DNA of 64,000 nucleotides, taken from Lachnospiraceae bacterium. GTDB taxonomy: Bacteria > Bacillota > Clostridia > Lachnospirales > Lachnospiraceae. A model generated the notes under the pieces. That model was not told the DNA's origin, made no database searches, and saw only the letters and a program-made list of their open reading frames with translations. Each line of letters opens with the position of its first letter. The first letter of the stretch is position 1. A program made the translations under genes and the position numbers. Positions 36,398-44,123 of this stretch are shown here, piece by piece. The DNA is taken from assembly GCA_910573755.1 (NCBI GenBank), contig CAJTBO010000011.1, positions 62,001 through 126,000 of the forward strand. Direction: 5' to 3'.

Positions 36398-38209
36398 ATG
36401 TATCTGCATAAATTAAAAAAGCCAAACGGAGATATCTATCTTTCCATAAAAGAAAAATACCATGTGCCGGGAAAGGGTGCCAGAGAAAAAACGGTTAAGA
36501 GCCTCGGCTATGTCAGTGAATTACAGAAAACATATGAAGACCCCATTGTCTATTTTTCTCAAATGGCAGCAGAAATGACGGCTCAGAAAAAGAAAGAACA
36601 ATCTGTACGGATTTTTATTGATACCACTGCCAAAATGTCCACAGATGTGGACGACGTAAAAAATGTAGGATATGGTGTTTTAAAAGAGCTTTATAAACAG
36701 CTTGAAATCGATAAGTTCTGGAACTGGAAGACGAGGAACCTTTCCATCAGGTATCATGTTGACCAGATTTTCAGGCTGCTTGTCTTCTCACGGATTCTTG
36801 CGCCCGCTTCAAAAAAGGGCACCTTTGAGGACAGGGGTTTTTACTTTGAAGACTTTAGGGATTTTTCCCTTGACGATGTCTACCATGCTTTAGATGTCAT
36901 CTGTGCGAATAATGAAGCCCTCCAGAAATGGATCTATGATCATTCCGGGAAAATATGCGGAAGGGACTTATCCGTTTCTTATTTTGACTGCACGAATTAC
37001 TACTTTGACATCGGACGTTCTGATGTGGATACTCTTGATGAGGAAGGCAGGCCTGTAGATAAAAACGGGAACTCTGTTCCAGCTAAATACAGGAAGCGCG
37101 GGCCTGAAAAAAACCACCGTCCCGATCCTATCGTGGAAATGGGGCTGTTAATGGACAGAAATGGGATCCCCCTTGCTTTTGACCTGTTTCCCGGGAACGA
37201 ATCCGAAAAGGTCCATATGAGGCCGGTCATAAACCGTATAAAAAATGAATTCTCAGACAGCCGCATCATATTTGTCGCAGACCGTGGATTAAATACATCC
37301 GACAACATCTATTACCTTAACGGGGATAATAAGGGCGATATAAATACCAGGGACGGATATGTTTACGGCCAGTCTGTCAGGGGCGCGGACGCAGAGTTCA
37401 AAGCCTGGGTTCTGGGCGGAAACTACGTTACGGATAAGACCGTAGATGAGGATGGGAAAGAAATAACTTTTAAGCATAAATCAAGGATTCACCCCAAAGA
37501 ACTGCATGTAAATGTAACAAAGCCAGGGCAGAAAAAGAAATCAAAGAAGACGGTATCCATAGACCAGAGACAAATGGCATACTATTCGGAAAAATACGCA
37601 AAGAAACAAAAGGCTGACAGGGAAGTGATGATACAGAGGGCAAAAGACCTGATCAAACACCCAAAGAAATATGATAAGGTAACTTCTGCTGGTTCCGCTT
37701 CCTATGTCCTGAATATCTCTTTCAGCAAAGATACCGGCGAAATAGTGGAAGGAAAATCACTCGAACTTGACCTGGAAAAGATAAAAGAAGAAGAAAAGTA
37801 TGACGGCTACTATTCTATCGTTACAAGCGAGTTAAAGATGTCAGATATGGAAATGAGGGAAATCTACCGGGGGCTCATCCGTATAGAAGACACCTTTAAG
37901 ATATCAAAATCCGAATTTGCTTCCAGGCCTGTGTTCGTATGGACCAATGACCATATCGATGCCCACTTTACGACCTGCTTTACTGCACTCGTTCTGGTGC
38001 GGCTTCTTCAGGCAAAACTTGATAATAAATATCCTGCAGGCAGGATCATAAAATCCCTTAAGGACTACTGCTGTGTTCCTCTTGATATGAATAACTATCA
38101 ATTCACATATTTTGATGAAATACTTCAATCCATAGGAAAAGCATTTGGTATGTCTCTGGATAATAAGTACAGAACCCGCCAGGAAATACAGAGACTTTTA
38201 CGTTATTAA
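36398..38209 (+). CDS. IS1634-family DDE transposase
   Basis: 603 residues. DDE residues of the IS4 superfamily: first Asp in SVSYFDCTNYYFDIG, second Asp in RIIFVADRGLNTSDNIYYL, Glu in the Y-R-E-K-type signature IYRGLIRIEDTFKISKSEF. N-terminal region (YLSIKEKYHVPGKGAREKTVKSLGY) is typical of the family. Intact with GGAGGT six bases before the ATG, so probably active. Orientation is opposite to the flanking rpn genes. Confidence 0.95.
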   Translation: MYLHKLKKPNGDIYLSIKEKYHVPGKGAREKTVKSLGYVSELQKTYEDPIVYFSQMAAEMTAQKKKEQSVRIFIDTTAKMSTDVDDVKNVGYGVLKELYKQLEIDKFWNWKTRNLSIRYHVDQIFRLLVFSRILAPASKKGTFEDRGFYFEDFRDFSLDDVYHALDVICANNEALQKWIYDHSGKICGRDLSVSYFDCTNYYFDIGRSDVDTLDEEGRPVDKNGNSVPAKYRKRGPEKNHRPDPIVEMGLLMDRNGIPLAFDLFPGNESEKVHMRPVINRIKNEFSDSRIIFVADRGLNTSDNIYYLNGDNKGDINTRDGYVYGQSVRGADAEFKAWVLGGNYVTDKTVDEDGKEITFKHKSRIHPKELHVNVTKPGQKKKSKKTVSIDQRQMAYYSEKYAKKQKADREVMIQRAKDLIKHPKKYDKVTSAGSASYVLNISFSKDTGEIVEGKSLELDLEKIKEEEKYDGYYSIVTSELKMSDMEMREIYRGLIRIEDTFKISKSEFASRPVFVWTNDHIDAHFTTCFTALVLVRLLQAKLDNKYPAGRIIKSLKDYCCVPLDMNNYQFTYFDEILQSIGKAFGMSLDNKYRTRQEIQRLLRY

Positions 38210-38311
38210 AAAAAATTTCTTACTTCAAAAAAGTTCCCATTACGCTATACAGAGAAATCGGCGCAGCCCAGTGTTTATAAGGGTTACGCCGTTTTTGCTT
38301 CAAAACTTGAG

Positions 38312-38424
38312 ATACTACCGCAAACTGCTTCATTTTGCAATCATTTTCTTCTAAAGCCCGTTTCAAATTCTTTCGGACCTGCCACCAAATTTATATTTTA
38401 AATATATCCATTCCGCTCCGTTCT
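38312..38424. repeat. 113-bp direct repeat, right copy (target duplication)
   Basis: Perfect copy of 36144-36256 at the right end of the insertion sequence, followed directly by the 3' flank of rpn copy 2. Confidence 0.9.
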
Positions 38425-38450
38425 GGATTTCTTCCATGACCACCATTCCG

Positions 38451-39422
38451 TCAAACCGCCTGCCTCTTAAACATACCCAAATATTTCTCCGCCTCCTCTA
38501 CAGATATATCCAGCTTATTCTGCAGCCTCTCCATGATCTCATTTTCAGACAGCCCAAACTCATATCCCATCTCCACGATTTCCTCGGCTCTTCCCTCTAT
38601 CTTTCCTTCTATCTTCCCTTCGGTCCTTCCTTCTTCCTTCATATCCTCAAACGCTTTACACATGTCAAACTCTCCTTTCTCCAATTCATTATCTCCTACA
38701 TCGGGAATCTCTTTTATATTGGTAAGATGCACCAGCAGTGCCTTTGCCTCGGCACTCAGGCTTCCATAGTTCTCCCTGTTTTCCCTTAATTTCTCCTTCA
38801 ATTTCTCTTTATCTCCTGAATATCTCAAAAACTCAAAAAATGACTGCAGTTCCGAATGGAACTGGCTAAAATCATCATACTCATGATAATCAAACACATT
38901 TAACCGGTAATTCGATATAAACGGCAGGATCTTTTCCTCATTTCCCTCCACATCCAGAAGATCATAGAGAGTTTTTGCCCCATCCCACGGCTTTTCTCTT
39001 CCATAATAAACAACGACCGTAATAATCGGAGTAAATTTCTCCTCTTTCCGCATGCCGGATATAAATTCATCTGCCGTCACGCTCCCGTTTTCCTGTTCCA
39101 GTTCTTTTTTTCGTTTTTTCCACTGTTTTTCATACGCCATACTCTCTGCCAGCATAGCCCGCAGTACCATATGGTAATCTACTTTTGTCTGATTTTCCAG
39201 CGCAAATATCGCAAGGATCGTATTGCCATTCCACAGCCTGACCTTATCCCGAACCGTCTTTTTAACACCACCGCTCTGAATACTCCGCAGTTCTCCGTCC
39301 TGTTCCTTTAACGCCTGCGGCTTTACGACCTGCTCCCCCTGATAAAGAACGCCGTTTATCAGATCCGCAAAAATCTCTGCGTTTTCCAGATAATCGCTCT
39401 CATAGACATCCGGTTTTCCCAT
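38451..39422 (-). CDS. Rpn-family nuclease / PD-(D/E)XK transposase-like protein, copy 2
   Basis: 323 residues, near-identical to copy 1 (for example FALENQ for FAVENQ, TPIITV for TPVITV, GLSENE for GIPENE), and two EGKI units shorter. The core residues of the PD-(D/E)XK fold are unchanged, so both copies look functional. The upstream 130 bases are also shared, showing that the gene was duplicated in tandem with its promoter before the insertion sequence landed between the copies. Ribosome site GGGAGG. Confidence 0.88.
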   Translation of the reverse strand: MGKPDVYESDYLENAEIFADLINGVLYQGEQVVKPQALKEQDGELRSIQSGGVKKTVRDKVRLWNGNTILAIFALENQTKVDYHMVLRAMLAESMAYEKQWKKRKKELEQENGSVTADEFISGMRKEEKFTPIITVVVYYGREKPWDGAKTLYDLLDVEGNEEKILPFISNYRLNVFDYHEYDDFSQFHSELQSFFEFLRYSGDKEKLKEKLRENRENYGSLSAEAKALLVHLTNIKEIPDVGDNELEKGEFDMCKAFEDMKEEGRTEGKIEGKIEGRAEEIVEMGYEFGLSENEIMERLQNKLDISVEEAEKYLGMFKRQAV

Positions 39423-39600
39423 GTCCCGTTTCCTCCCTTAATTCTTTTTTTCATATAAGGGAGTCTTTTGATCTCACGAATGTGATTATGATAAGATATG
39501 CAAGAAATCTCAGAAATCCCCAGATATGTACCTTTATACTACCGCAAACTGCTTCATTTTGCAATCATTTTCTTCCAGAGCCGGTACCCAAATCCTTCCG
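39423..39600 (-). repeat. Duplicated upstream region of rpn copy 2
   Basis: Matches 36032-36256 almost exactly from the ribosome site out to about 39574. It then continues at lower identity (GGACCTGCC is retained) and diverges completely by 39620. It marks the outer edge of the tandem duplication. Confidence 0.8.
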
Positions 39601-39689
39601 GACCTGCCTCTAAATTTTTTCAAAAGGCGAACCCTTTTCGGATGACAGCATATGATAAACCATAAATAAACAAATGGAGGCAACAAATT

Positions 39690-39929
39690 ATGAGTGATTT
39701 AACAGCTACAAACTGCGGATGCGGCAACGTAGGCAGAAGCGGGTGCGGATGCGGCAATTTCATCTGGATCATCCTTCTTCTGTTCCTTTGCGGCGGCAAC
39801 GGCAATGATGACTGTGGATGCGACGGCAACGGCTTTGGCCTTTTCAACGGCAACGGCGGCGGCTGCGAATGCATTATCTGGATCTTATTGCTGCTCAGCT
39901 GCTGTGGCGGCGGCAACGGATTCTGCTAA
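39690..39929 (+). CDS. Small Cys/Gly/Asn-rich protein with two hydrophobic segments
   Basis: 79 residues built as two similar halves, each with a Cys-Gly-Cys cluster, then a hydrophobic run (NFIWIILLLFLCGG and CIIWILLLLSCCGG), then a Gly/Asn-rich patch. About 13 cysteines. A strong ribosome site (GGAGG) and a terminator 9 bases after the stop show that it is a real monocistronic gene. It resembles high-cysteine small proteins annotated in Lachnospiraceae and, more loosely, YjcZ-type sporulation miniproteins. Membrane or spore-coat association is possible; function unknown. Confidence 0.8.
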   Translation: MSDLTATNCGCGNVGRSGCGCGNFIWIILLLFLCGGNGNDDCGCDGNGFGLFNGNGGGCECIIWILLLLSCCGGGNGFC

Positions 39930-39937
39930 AATCCGGC

Positions 39938-39963
39938 AAGAGGCGGTGTAAAGCCGCCTCTTT
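39938..39963 (+). terminator. Terminator after the Cys/Gly-rich gene
   Basis: Perfect stem AGAGGCGG / CCGCCTCT with a seven-base loop, then TTTAAAAT. Confidence 0.88.
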
Positions 39964-40098
39964 AAAATAAGACATTCTCTCCCGCATCCTCTGCGCCATC
40001 TGTGGGCACCACAACTTTTTCGGTTATGAAGCATGTTTCCGGCGCATACATAATAATAAAAGAATATTTCAGACGAAACCGGAGCATTGTGCAATTTT

Positions 40099-40710
40099 AT
40101 GGAAACGATAAAAAACGAACAAATATATGCCTTTGACAGCTTATATACCACTAATCATATTCAGATGCTGAAAATACTGTTACCCTGTTTAAACCCTCCC
40201 CTTCAAAAAAATCTGGCATTATATATCAAATTTTTAGAACTTCGTTATACCATTTCGTTTCTGAACGCACACCCTTATGTGCTCAGCGGATGCGGTTTTG
40301 ATAAAAAATACGGGGAACAGGAGATTCCTGTCGATGACCTGCTCCCCTATCTCACTCCCGGAGAAGCCGAAAATTTCCGGCAGCTTCAGAAGGGCATGGA
40401 CATGATGAAGCAATTTTCCAAAATGCAGAAAAACATGGAAGCATTGAAGGGTATCCTGCCGGAAGGCATGGATTTCGAGACACTGTTCGGACAGATGGCA
40501 GGCATGGGACAGCCCGATGCCGGTCATGACAGGGAAAAACAGTCCGGATCAGGCAGTGCCCCGGAGAAATCCGGCGCTCCCTTCCCCGCAAACAACCTTT
40601 TCCAGAATATGATGAAGGGCGCTCCCTCCGGAGACGTCCTGACAAATATGATGTCCGATTCCCAAAAGGAATTGTATGAGAAATTCAATGAACGTTTTCA
40701 AAACCTGTAA
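40099..40710 (+). CDS. Conserved hypothetical protein, gene pair member 1
   Basis: About 203 residues, cytosolic. The N-terminal half is helical (IYAFDSLYTTNHIQMLKILLPCLNPPLQKNLALYIKFLELRYTISF). The middle region is Met-rich (KGMDMMKQFSKMQKNMEALKGILPEGMDFETLFGQMAGMG), a disordered Ser/Gly/Pro stretch follows, and the end is helical. The ribosome site GGAG lies 14 bases before the ATG, while a TTG at 40087 is too close to it, so the start is uncertain. I do not recognise a family. It is followed by a second unknown gene 35 bases on, probably one operon. Confidence 0.7.
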   Translation: METIKNEQIYAFDSLYTTNHIQMLKILLPCLNPPLQKNLALYIKFLELRYTISFLNAHPYVLSGCGFDKKYGEQEIPVDDLLPYLTPGEAENFRQLQKGMDMMKQFSKMQKNMEALKGILPEGMDFETLFGQMAGMGQPDAGHDREKQSGSGSAPEKSGAPFPANNLFQNMMKGAPSGDVLTNMMSDSQKELYEKFNERFQNL

Positions 40711-40745
40711 ACAAATATAATAAGTATAGCAAAGAAAGGATCTCT

Positions 40746-41054
40746 ATGGCTGCTAAAAATGAAAATCAAAATGACTACTTAACTTCCGGCGAGTGGATGC
40801 GGGATAAAGCCCTCTCCCATATTCCGCACGCCAAACTGGAATTTCTCCAGATCATGCTTTTTGAAAGCCGCAAGCTGAAGCAGGAAGAAATGCTTCCTTT
40901 TTTCATGTCCGTCATCAAGATCAGCCGCGAAAAAAACATCACTTTCACAGAAAATGAGATGGACTCCATTCTGGAAGTTCTAAAAGAGCATTCTTCTCCC
41001 GATGAACTGAGCCGCATGAACCAGATCATGCAGATGCGGAAATCTATGGGGTGA
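40746..41054 (+). CDS. Conserved hypothetical protein, gene pair member 2
   Basis: 102 residues, helical and cytosolic (LEFLQIMLFESRKLKQEEMLPFFMSVIKISREKNITFTENEMDSILEVLKEH), ending in a Met-rich tail. Ribosome site AAAGGA six to seven bases before ATG. It sits 35 bases after the previous unknown gene and both share Met-rich helical segments, so they may act together. No named family recognised. Confidence 0.72.
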   Translation: MAAKNENQNDYLTSGEWMRDKALSHIPHAKLEFLQIMLFESRKLKQEEMLPFFMSVIKISREKNITFTENEMDSILEVLKEHSSPDELSRMNQIMQMRKSMG

Positions 41055-41102
41055 CAAAATATAAGGCAATACCCGGACGCCGCCTATCCGCCGCCACGAA
41101 AA

Positions 41103-41132
41103 TGCCGCCGGATAACACTATATCCGACGGCA
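41103..41132. terminator. Bidirectional terminator between the unknown gene pair and leuS
   Basis: TGCCGCCGGAT pairs with ATCCGACGGCA (one G-T mismatch). On the minus strand it is followed by TTTTCG. Confidence 0.7.
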
Positions 41133-41147
41133 ATCCATCACTTTTCT

Positions 41148-43676
41148 TTACTTCTGCACGATATTCACAAGCCTTCCCGGCACATAGATCTCTTTCACGA
41201 TGGTTCCGGTGAGGCGGTCTGCCATCATCTCTTTTGCCCCGGCAATAATATCCTCTTTCGGATCATCCTTCCCGATATTCATCGTACCGCGTACTTTTCC
41301 GTTGATCTGCACTGCGATCTCTATTGTCGCCTCAATGGTCTTTGCCTCCTCAAACTCCGGCCAGTTCTGAATATAGAGACGTCCCTCTTCCCCGATCATC
41401 TGCCAGATCTCCTCTGTCATATGGGGCGCCACAGGATTCAGCAGCGTGAGCAGTGTCTTATATTCCCCCTTCGTCACCGCATTTTTCCGGTAAAATTCAT
41501 TGATCAGCGCCATCATTGCCGCGATACCGGTATTAAATTTCAGATTTTCGTAATCGCTGCCCACCTTCTTGATGGTCTGGTGCATCTTTGTCTCTAAATC
41601 CGCACTGTAGCCTTCCTCATCCGTCATGATGTCCTGCAGTTTCCAGACACGCTCCAAAAATCTCCGGCAGCCCTTTACTCCGTCCTCGCTCCAGCCTGCA
41701 CTCAAGTCAAAAGCACCGATAAACATTTCATAGGTACGCAGAGTGTCAGCGCCGTAATCCCTTACGATATCATCCGGATTTACCACATTGCCCAGAGACT
41801 TGGACATCTTCACCACAGGATGATCTGCCATTTCACCGAATTTTTCCCTGAGCGCCGCCTTTGCAGCCTCTTCACTTCCATGCTCTTCCAGCAGCTTCTT
41901 CTGTTCCCCTGCCGGCAGATTGGAAAAGCTGTGCGGATTAAGTCCCAGAATCATACCGTGGGAAGTTCTCTTCTGATAAGGTTCCGGACAGGGCACTACG
42001 CCTTCATCATAAAGGAACTTGTGCCAGAATCTGGAATATAACAGGTGCAGTGTGGTATGCTCCATACCGCCGTTATACCAGTCCACCGGCATCCAGTATT
42101 CCAGCGCTTCCCTGCTGGCAAGCGCTTTATCATTCTTCGGATCTGTATAACGCAGGAAATACCAGGAAGATCCTGCCCACTGGGGCATGGTGTCCGTCTC
42201 CCTCTTTGCCGGCCCGCCGCAGCAGGGACAGGTTGTATTGACCCACTCGGTCATTGCCGACAGCGGAGATTCCCCGGTATCGGTAGGCATATAGCTGTCC
42301 ACATCCGGTAATTCCAGAGGCAGTTCGCTTTCCGGGATCGCCACATAACCGCATTTCTCACAATATACGACCGGAATCGGCTCGCCCCAGTAACGCTGTC
42401 TCGAAAATACCCAGTCACGCAGTTTATAGTTTGTCTTTTCCTTGCCGATCCCCTTCGATTCCAGATACTGGATCATACAGTTTTTTGCCGCTTCCACCGG
42501 CATACCGTTCAGGAATTCGGAATTCACTAAAATACCGTGTTCCACATCGGAATATACTTTATGCTGTACATCCTCGCCGCCGGCCACCACTTCCACGATC
42601 GGCAGATGGAATTTCTTTGCAAAATCCCAGTCTCTCTCATCATGGGCAGGCACCGCCATGATCGCGCCGGTTCCGTAACTCATCAGTACATAGTCCGATA
42701 CGAAGATCGGAATCTCCTTCCGGTTTACCGGATTTACCGCCAAGAGCCCGTCAAGAACCACACCGGTCTTCTCCTTCACCAGTTCGGAACGTTCAAAATC
42801 AGACTTTTTCGCAGCCTGCTGTCTGTAACGCTCCACATCCTCCCAGTTTCTGATCTCCGCCTTATATTTATCCAGGATCGGGTGTTCCGGAGAAACTACC
42901 ATATAAGTGACACCAAACAGGGTATCGCATCTTGTAGTATAAACCCGCAATTTATCTTCTTTTCCCGCAATGGAGAAATCCACTTCCGCACCTTTGGATT
43001 TTCCGATCCAGTTTTTCTGGGACACGGCGATCTTCTCCACATAGTCCACACCGTCAAGCCCTTCGATCAGCTTTTCCGCATAGTCCGTGATCTTCAGCAT
43101 CCACTGGCTTTTTACCTTCCGGATCACCTCCGCGCCGCAGCGTTCGCACACGCCGTTCACCACTTCCTCATTGGCAAGCCCCACCTTACAGGAAGTACAC
43201 CAGTTGATCGGCATCTCCGCTTTATAGGCAAGTCCCTTCTTAAAAAGCTGCAAAAAGATCCACTGGGTCCAGTGATAATAGCCCGGATCTGTGGTATTGA
43301 TCTCTCTGTTCCAGTCAAAGGAATAACCCAGAGAATGAAGCTGGTCCTTAAAACGCCCCACATTGTTCTTTGTCACGATCTTCGGATGGATCTTGTTTGC
43401 GATCGCATAGTTTTCCGTAGGCAGGCCAAACGCGTCCCAGCCCATCGGGAACAATACGTTATATCCCTGCATCCTGCGCTTACGGGACACGATATCCATC
43501 GCCGTATAGGGCCTCGGGTGCCCCACATGAAGCCCCTGCCCTGATGGATAGGGGAATTCTACCAGCGCATAATATTTCGGTTTGCTGTAATCCTCAGATG
43601 TCGCAAAAGCCTGTTCGTCATCCCAGATCTTCTGCCATTTTTGTTCCACTTCTCTGTGGTTATAAACTTCTGCCAT
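41148..43676 (-). CDS. leuS: Leucyl-tRNA synthetase
   Basis: 842 residues. Class I signatures: HVGH in [19 protein letters not shown] and KMSKS in [14 protein letters not shown]. The editing domain (about 220-410) includes the conserved [19 protein letters not shown] and [15 protein letters not shown]. The zinc-binding insert is seen as [11 protein letters not shown] and GVCERCG. Length and domain order are standard for the bacterial enzyme. Promoter at 43735-43763 gives a leader of only about 50 bases, too short for a T-box, in contrast to pheST. Confidence 0.98.
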   Translation of the reverse strand: MAEVYNHREVEQKWQKIWDDEQAFATSEDYSKPKYYALVEFPYPSGQGLHVGHPRPYTAMDIVSRKRRMQGYNVLFPMGWDAFGLPTENYAIANKIHPKIVTKNNVGRFKDQLHSLGYSFDWNREINTTDPGYYHWTQWIFLQLFKKGLAYKAEMPINWCTSCKVGLANEEVVNGVCERCGAEVIRKVKSQWMLKITDYAEKLIEGLDGVDYVEKIAVSQKNWIGKSKGAEVDFSIAGKEDKLRVYTTRCDTLFGVTYMVVSPEHPILDKYKAEIRNWEDVERYRQQAAKKSDFERSELVKEKTGVVLDGLLAVNPVNRKEIPIFVSDYVLMSYGTGAIMAVPAHDERDWDFAKKFHLPIVEVVAGGEDVQHKVYSDVEHGILVNSEFLNGMPVEAAKNCMIQYLESKGIGKEKTNYKLRDWVFSRQRYWGEPIPVVYCEKCGYVAIPESELPLELPDVDSYMPTDTGESPLSAMTEWVNTTCPCCGGPAKRETDTMPQWAGSSWYFLRYTDPKNDKALASREALEYWMPVDWYNGGMEHTTLHLLYSRFWHKFLYDEGVVPCPEPYQKRTSHGMILGLNPHSFSNLPAGEQKKLLEEHGSEEAAKAALREKFGEMADHPVVKMSKSLGNVVNPDDIVRDYGADTLRTYEMFIGAFDLSAGWSEDGVKGCRRFLERVWKLQDIMTDEEGYSADLETKMHQTIKKVGSDYENLKFNTGIAAMMALINEFYRKNAVTKGEYKTLLTLLNPVAPHMTEEIWQMIGEEGRLYIQNWPEFEEAKTIEATIEIAVQINGKVRGTMNIGKDDPKEDIIAGAKEMMADRLTGTIVKEIYVPGRLVNIVQK

Positions 43677-43734
43677 ATATCATCCTCCCTGCTTTTTTTA
43701 CATGCAGCCTGTACTTTCAACGAATCCTTCCTAA

Positions 43735-43763
43735 ATATTACCTATCCCGCAGCTTTTTGTCAA
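43735..43763 (-). promoter_or_regulatory. leuS promoter
   Basis: TTGACA, 17-bp spacer, TAATAT on the minus strand, near consensus. Leader about 50 bases with a GGGAGG ribosome site and no attenuator. Confidence 0.8.
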
Positions 43764-43850
43764 GTAAACATTCTTTTCTGCTGCCCATAGTTACTGTTTT
43801 TGTCCGCAGCTTATACTCTTTTCGTCGCTCCAGTTCCCTCCCACAGCCTG

Positions 43851-43929
43851 CAGCCATTTTCCTTATGCGCCCGGTGCGCATCCCCCCGGAGGGTTTTGTC
43901 ATACAGGACGAACTTTCCTATATGACAAG
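43851..43929. repeat. 79-bp dispersed structured element, copy A
   Basis: Aligns without gaps to 62590-62668 at about 85% identity. Contains two inverted repeats: TTGTCATA ... TATGACAA and ATGCGC/GCGCAT around a short spacer. It lies between the terminator of the EF-G paralogue and the leuS promoter. The rest of the 446-base gap before leuS shows no gene. Confidence 0.8.
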
Positions 43930-43961
43930 AAAACACCCGTGCTCTCCTGCACAGGTGTTTC
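43927..43961 (-). terminator. Terminator after the EF-G paralogue
   Basis: AACACCTGTGC pairs with GCACGGGTGTT (minus strand) and runs into TTTTCTTG. Confidence 0.75.
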
Positions 43962-44007
43962 CCTCATACCCCTTTATCACTGTAACCCTGATTTAAACTT
44001 TTTAAAT

Positions 44008-44123
44008 ACGCTTCGCTTTTTGCTCGTATCCCTCGCTTTCAGCTCGGTCGGCTTCTGCTCGCTTCGCTCACAGCCTCGCAAACGCTTCGCTTTTTGCTCG
44101 TATCCCTCGCTTTCAGCTCGGTC
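44008..44123. repeat. Two 42-bp direct repeats just after the EF-G paralogue
   Basis: 44008-44049 and 44082-44123 are identical and separated by 32 bases of similar composition (GCTTCGCTC-like). The right copy ends on the first base of the stop codon triplet as read on the plus strand. Confidence 0.9.

Larger units (their letters stand above)
36257..38311 (+). mobile_element. IS1634-type insertion sequence (IS4 superfamily), 2055 bp
   Basis: Bounded by the 113-bp direct repeats. The ends form an imperfect inverted repeat: CCTGAGTTCAGAAG on the left and, on the opposite strand at the right, CTCAAGTTTTGAAG (9 of 14 identical). One transposase gene fills it, with a terminator-like hairpin inside the left end. 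IS1634 of Mycoplasma is known for long, variable-length target duplications, which explains the unusual 113 bp. The identical repeats and intact transposase suggest a recent insertion. Confidence 0.88.

Noticed and set aside
36257-39600. A composite transposon formed by the two rpn copies flanking the IS
   Set aside because: The perfect 113-bp repeats at the IS ends and the shared rpn upstream DNA fit a tandem gene duplication followed by a single IS insertion better.
43677-43850. A T-box in front of leuS
   Set aside because: No GGTGG-type core is present and the promoter at 43735-43763 leaves only about 50 bases of leader.
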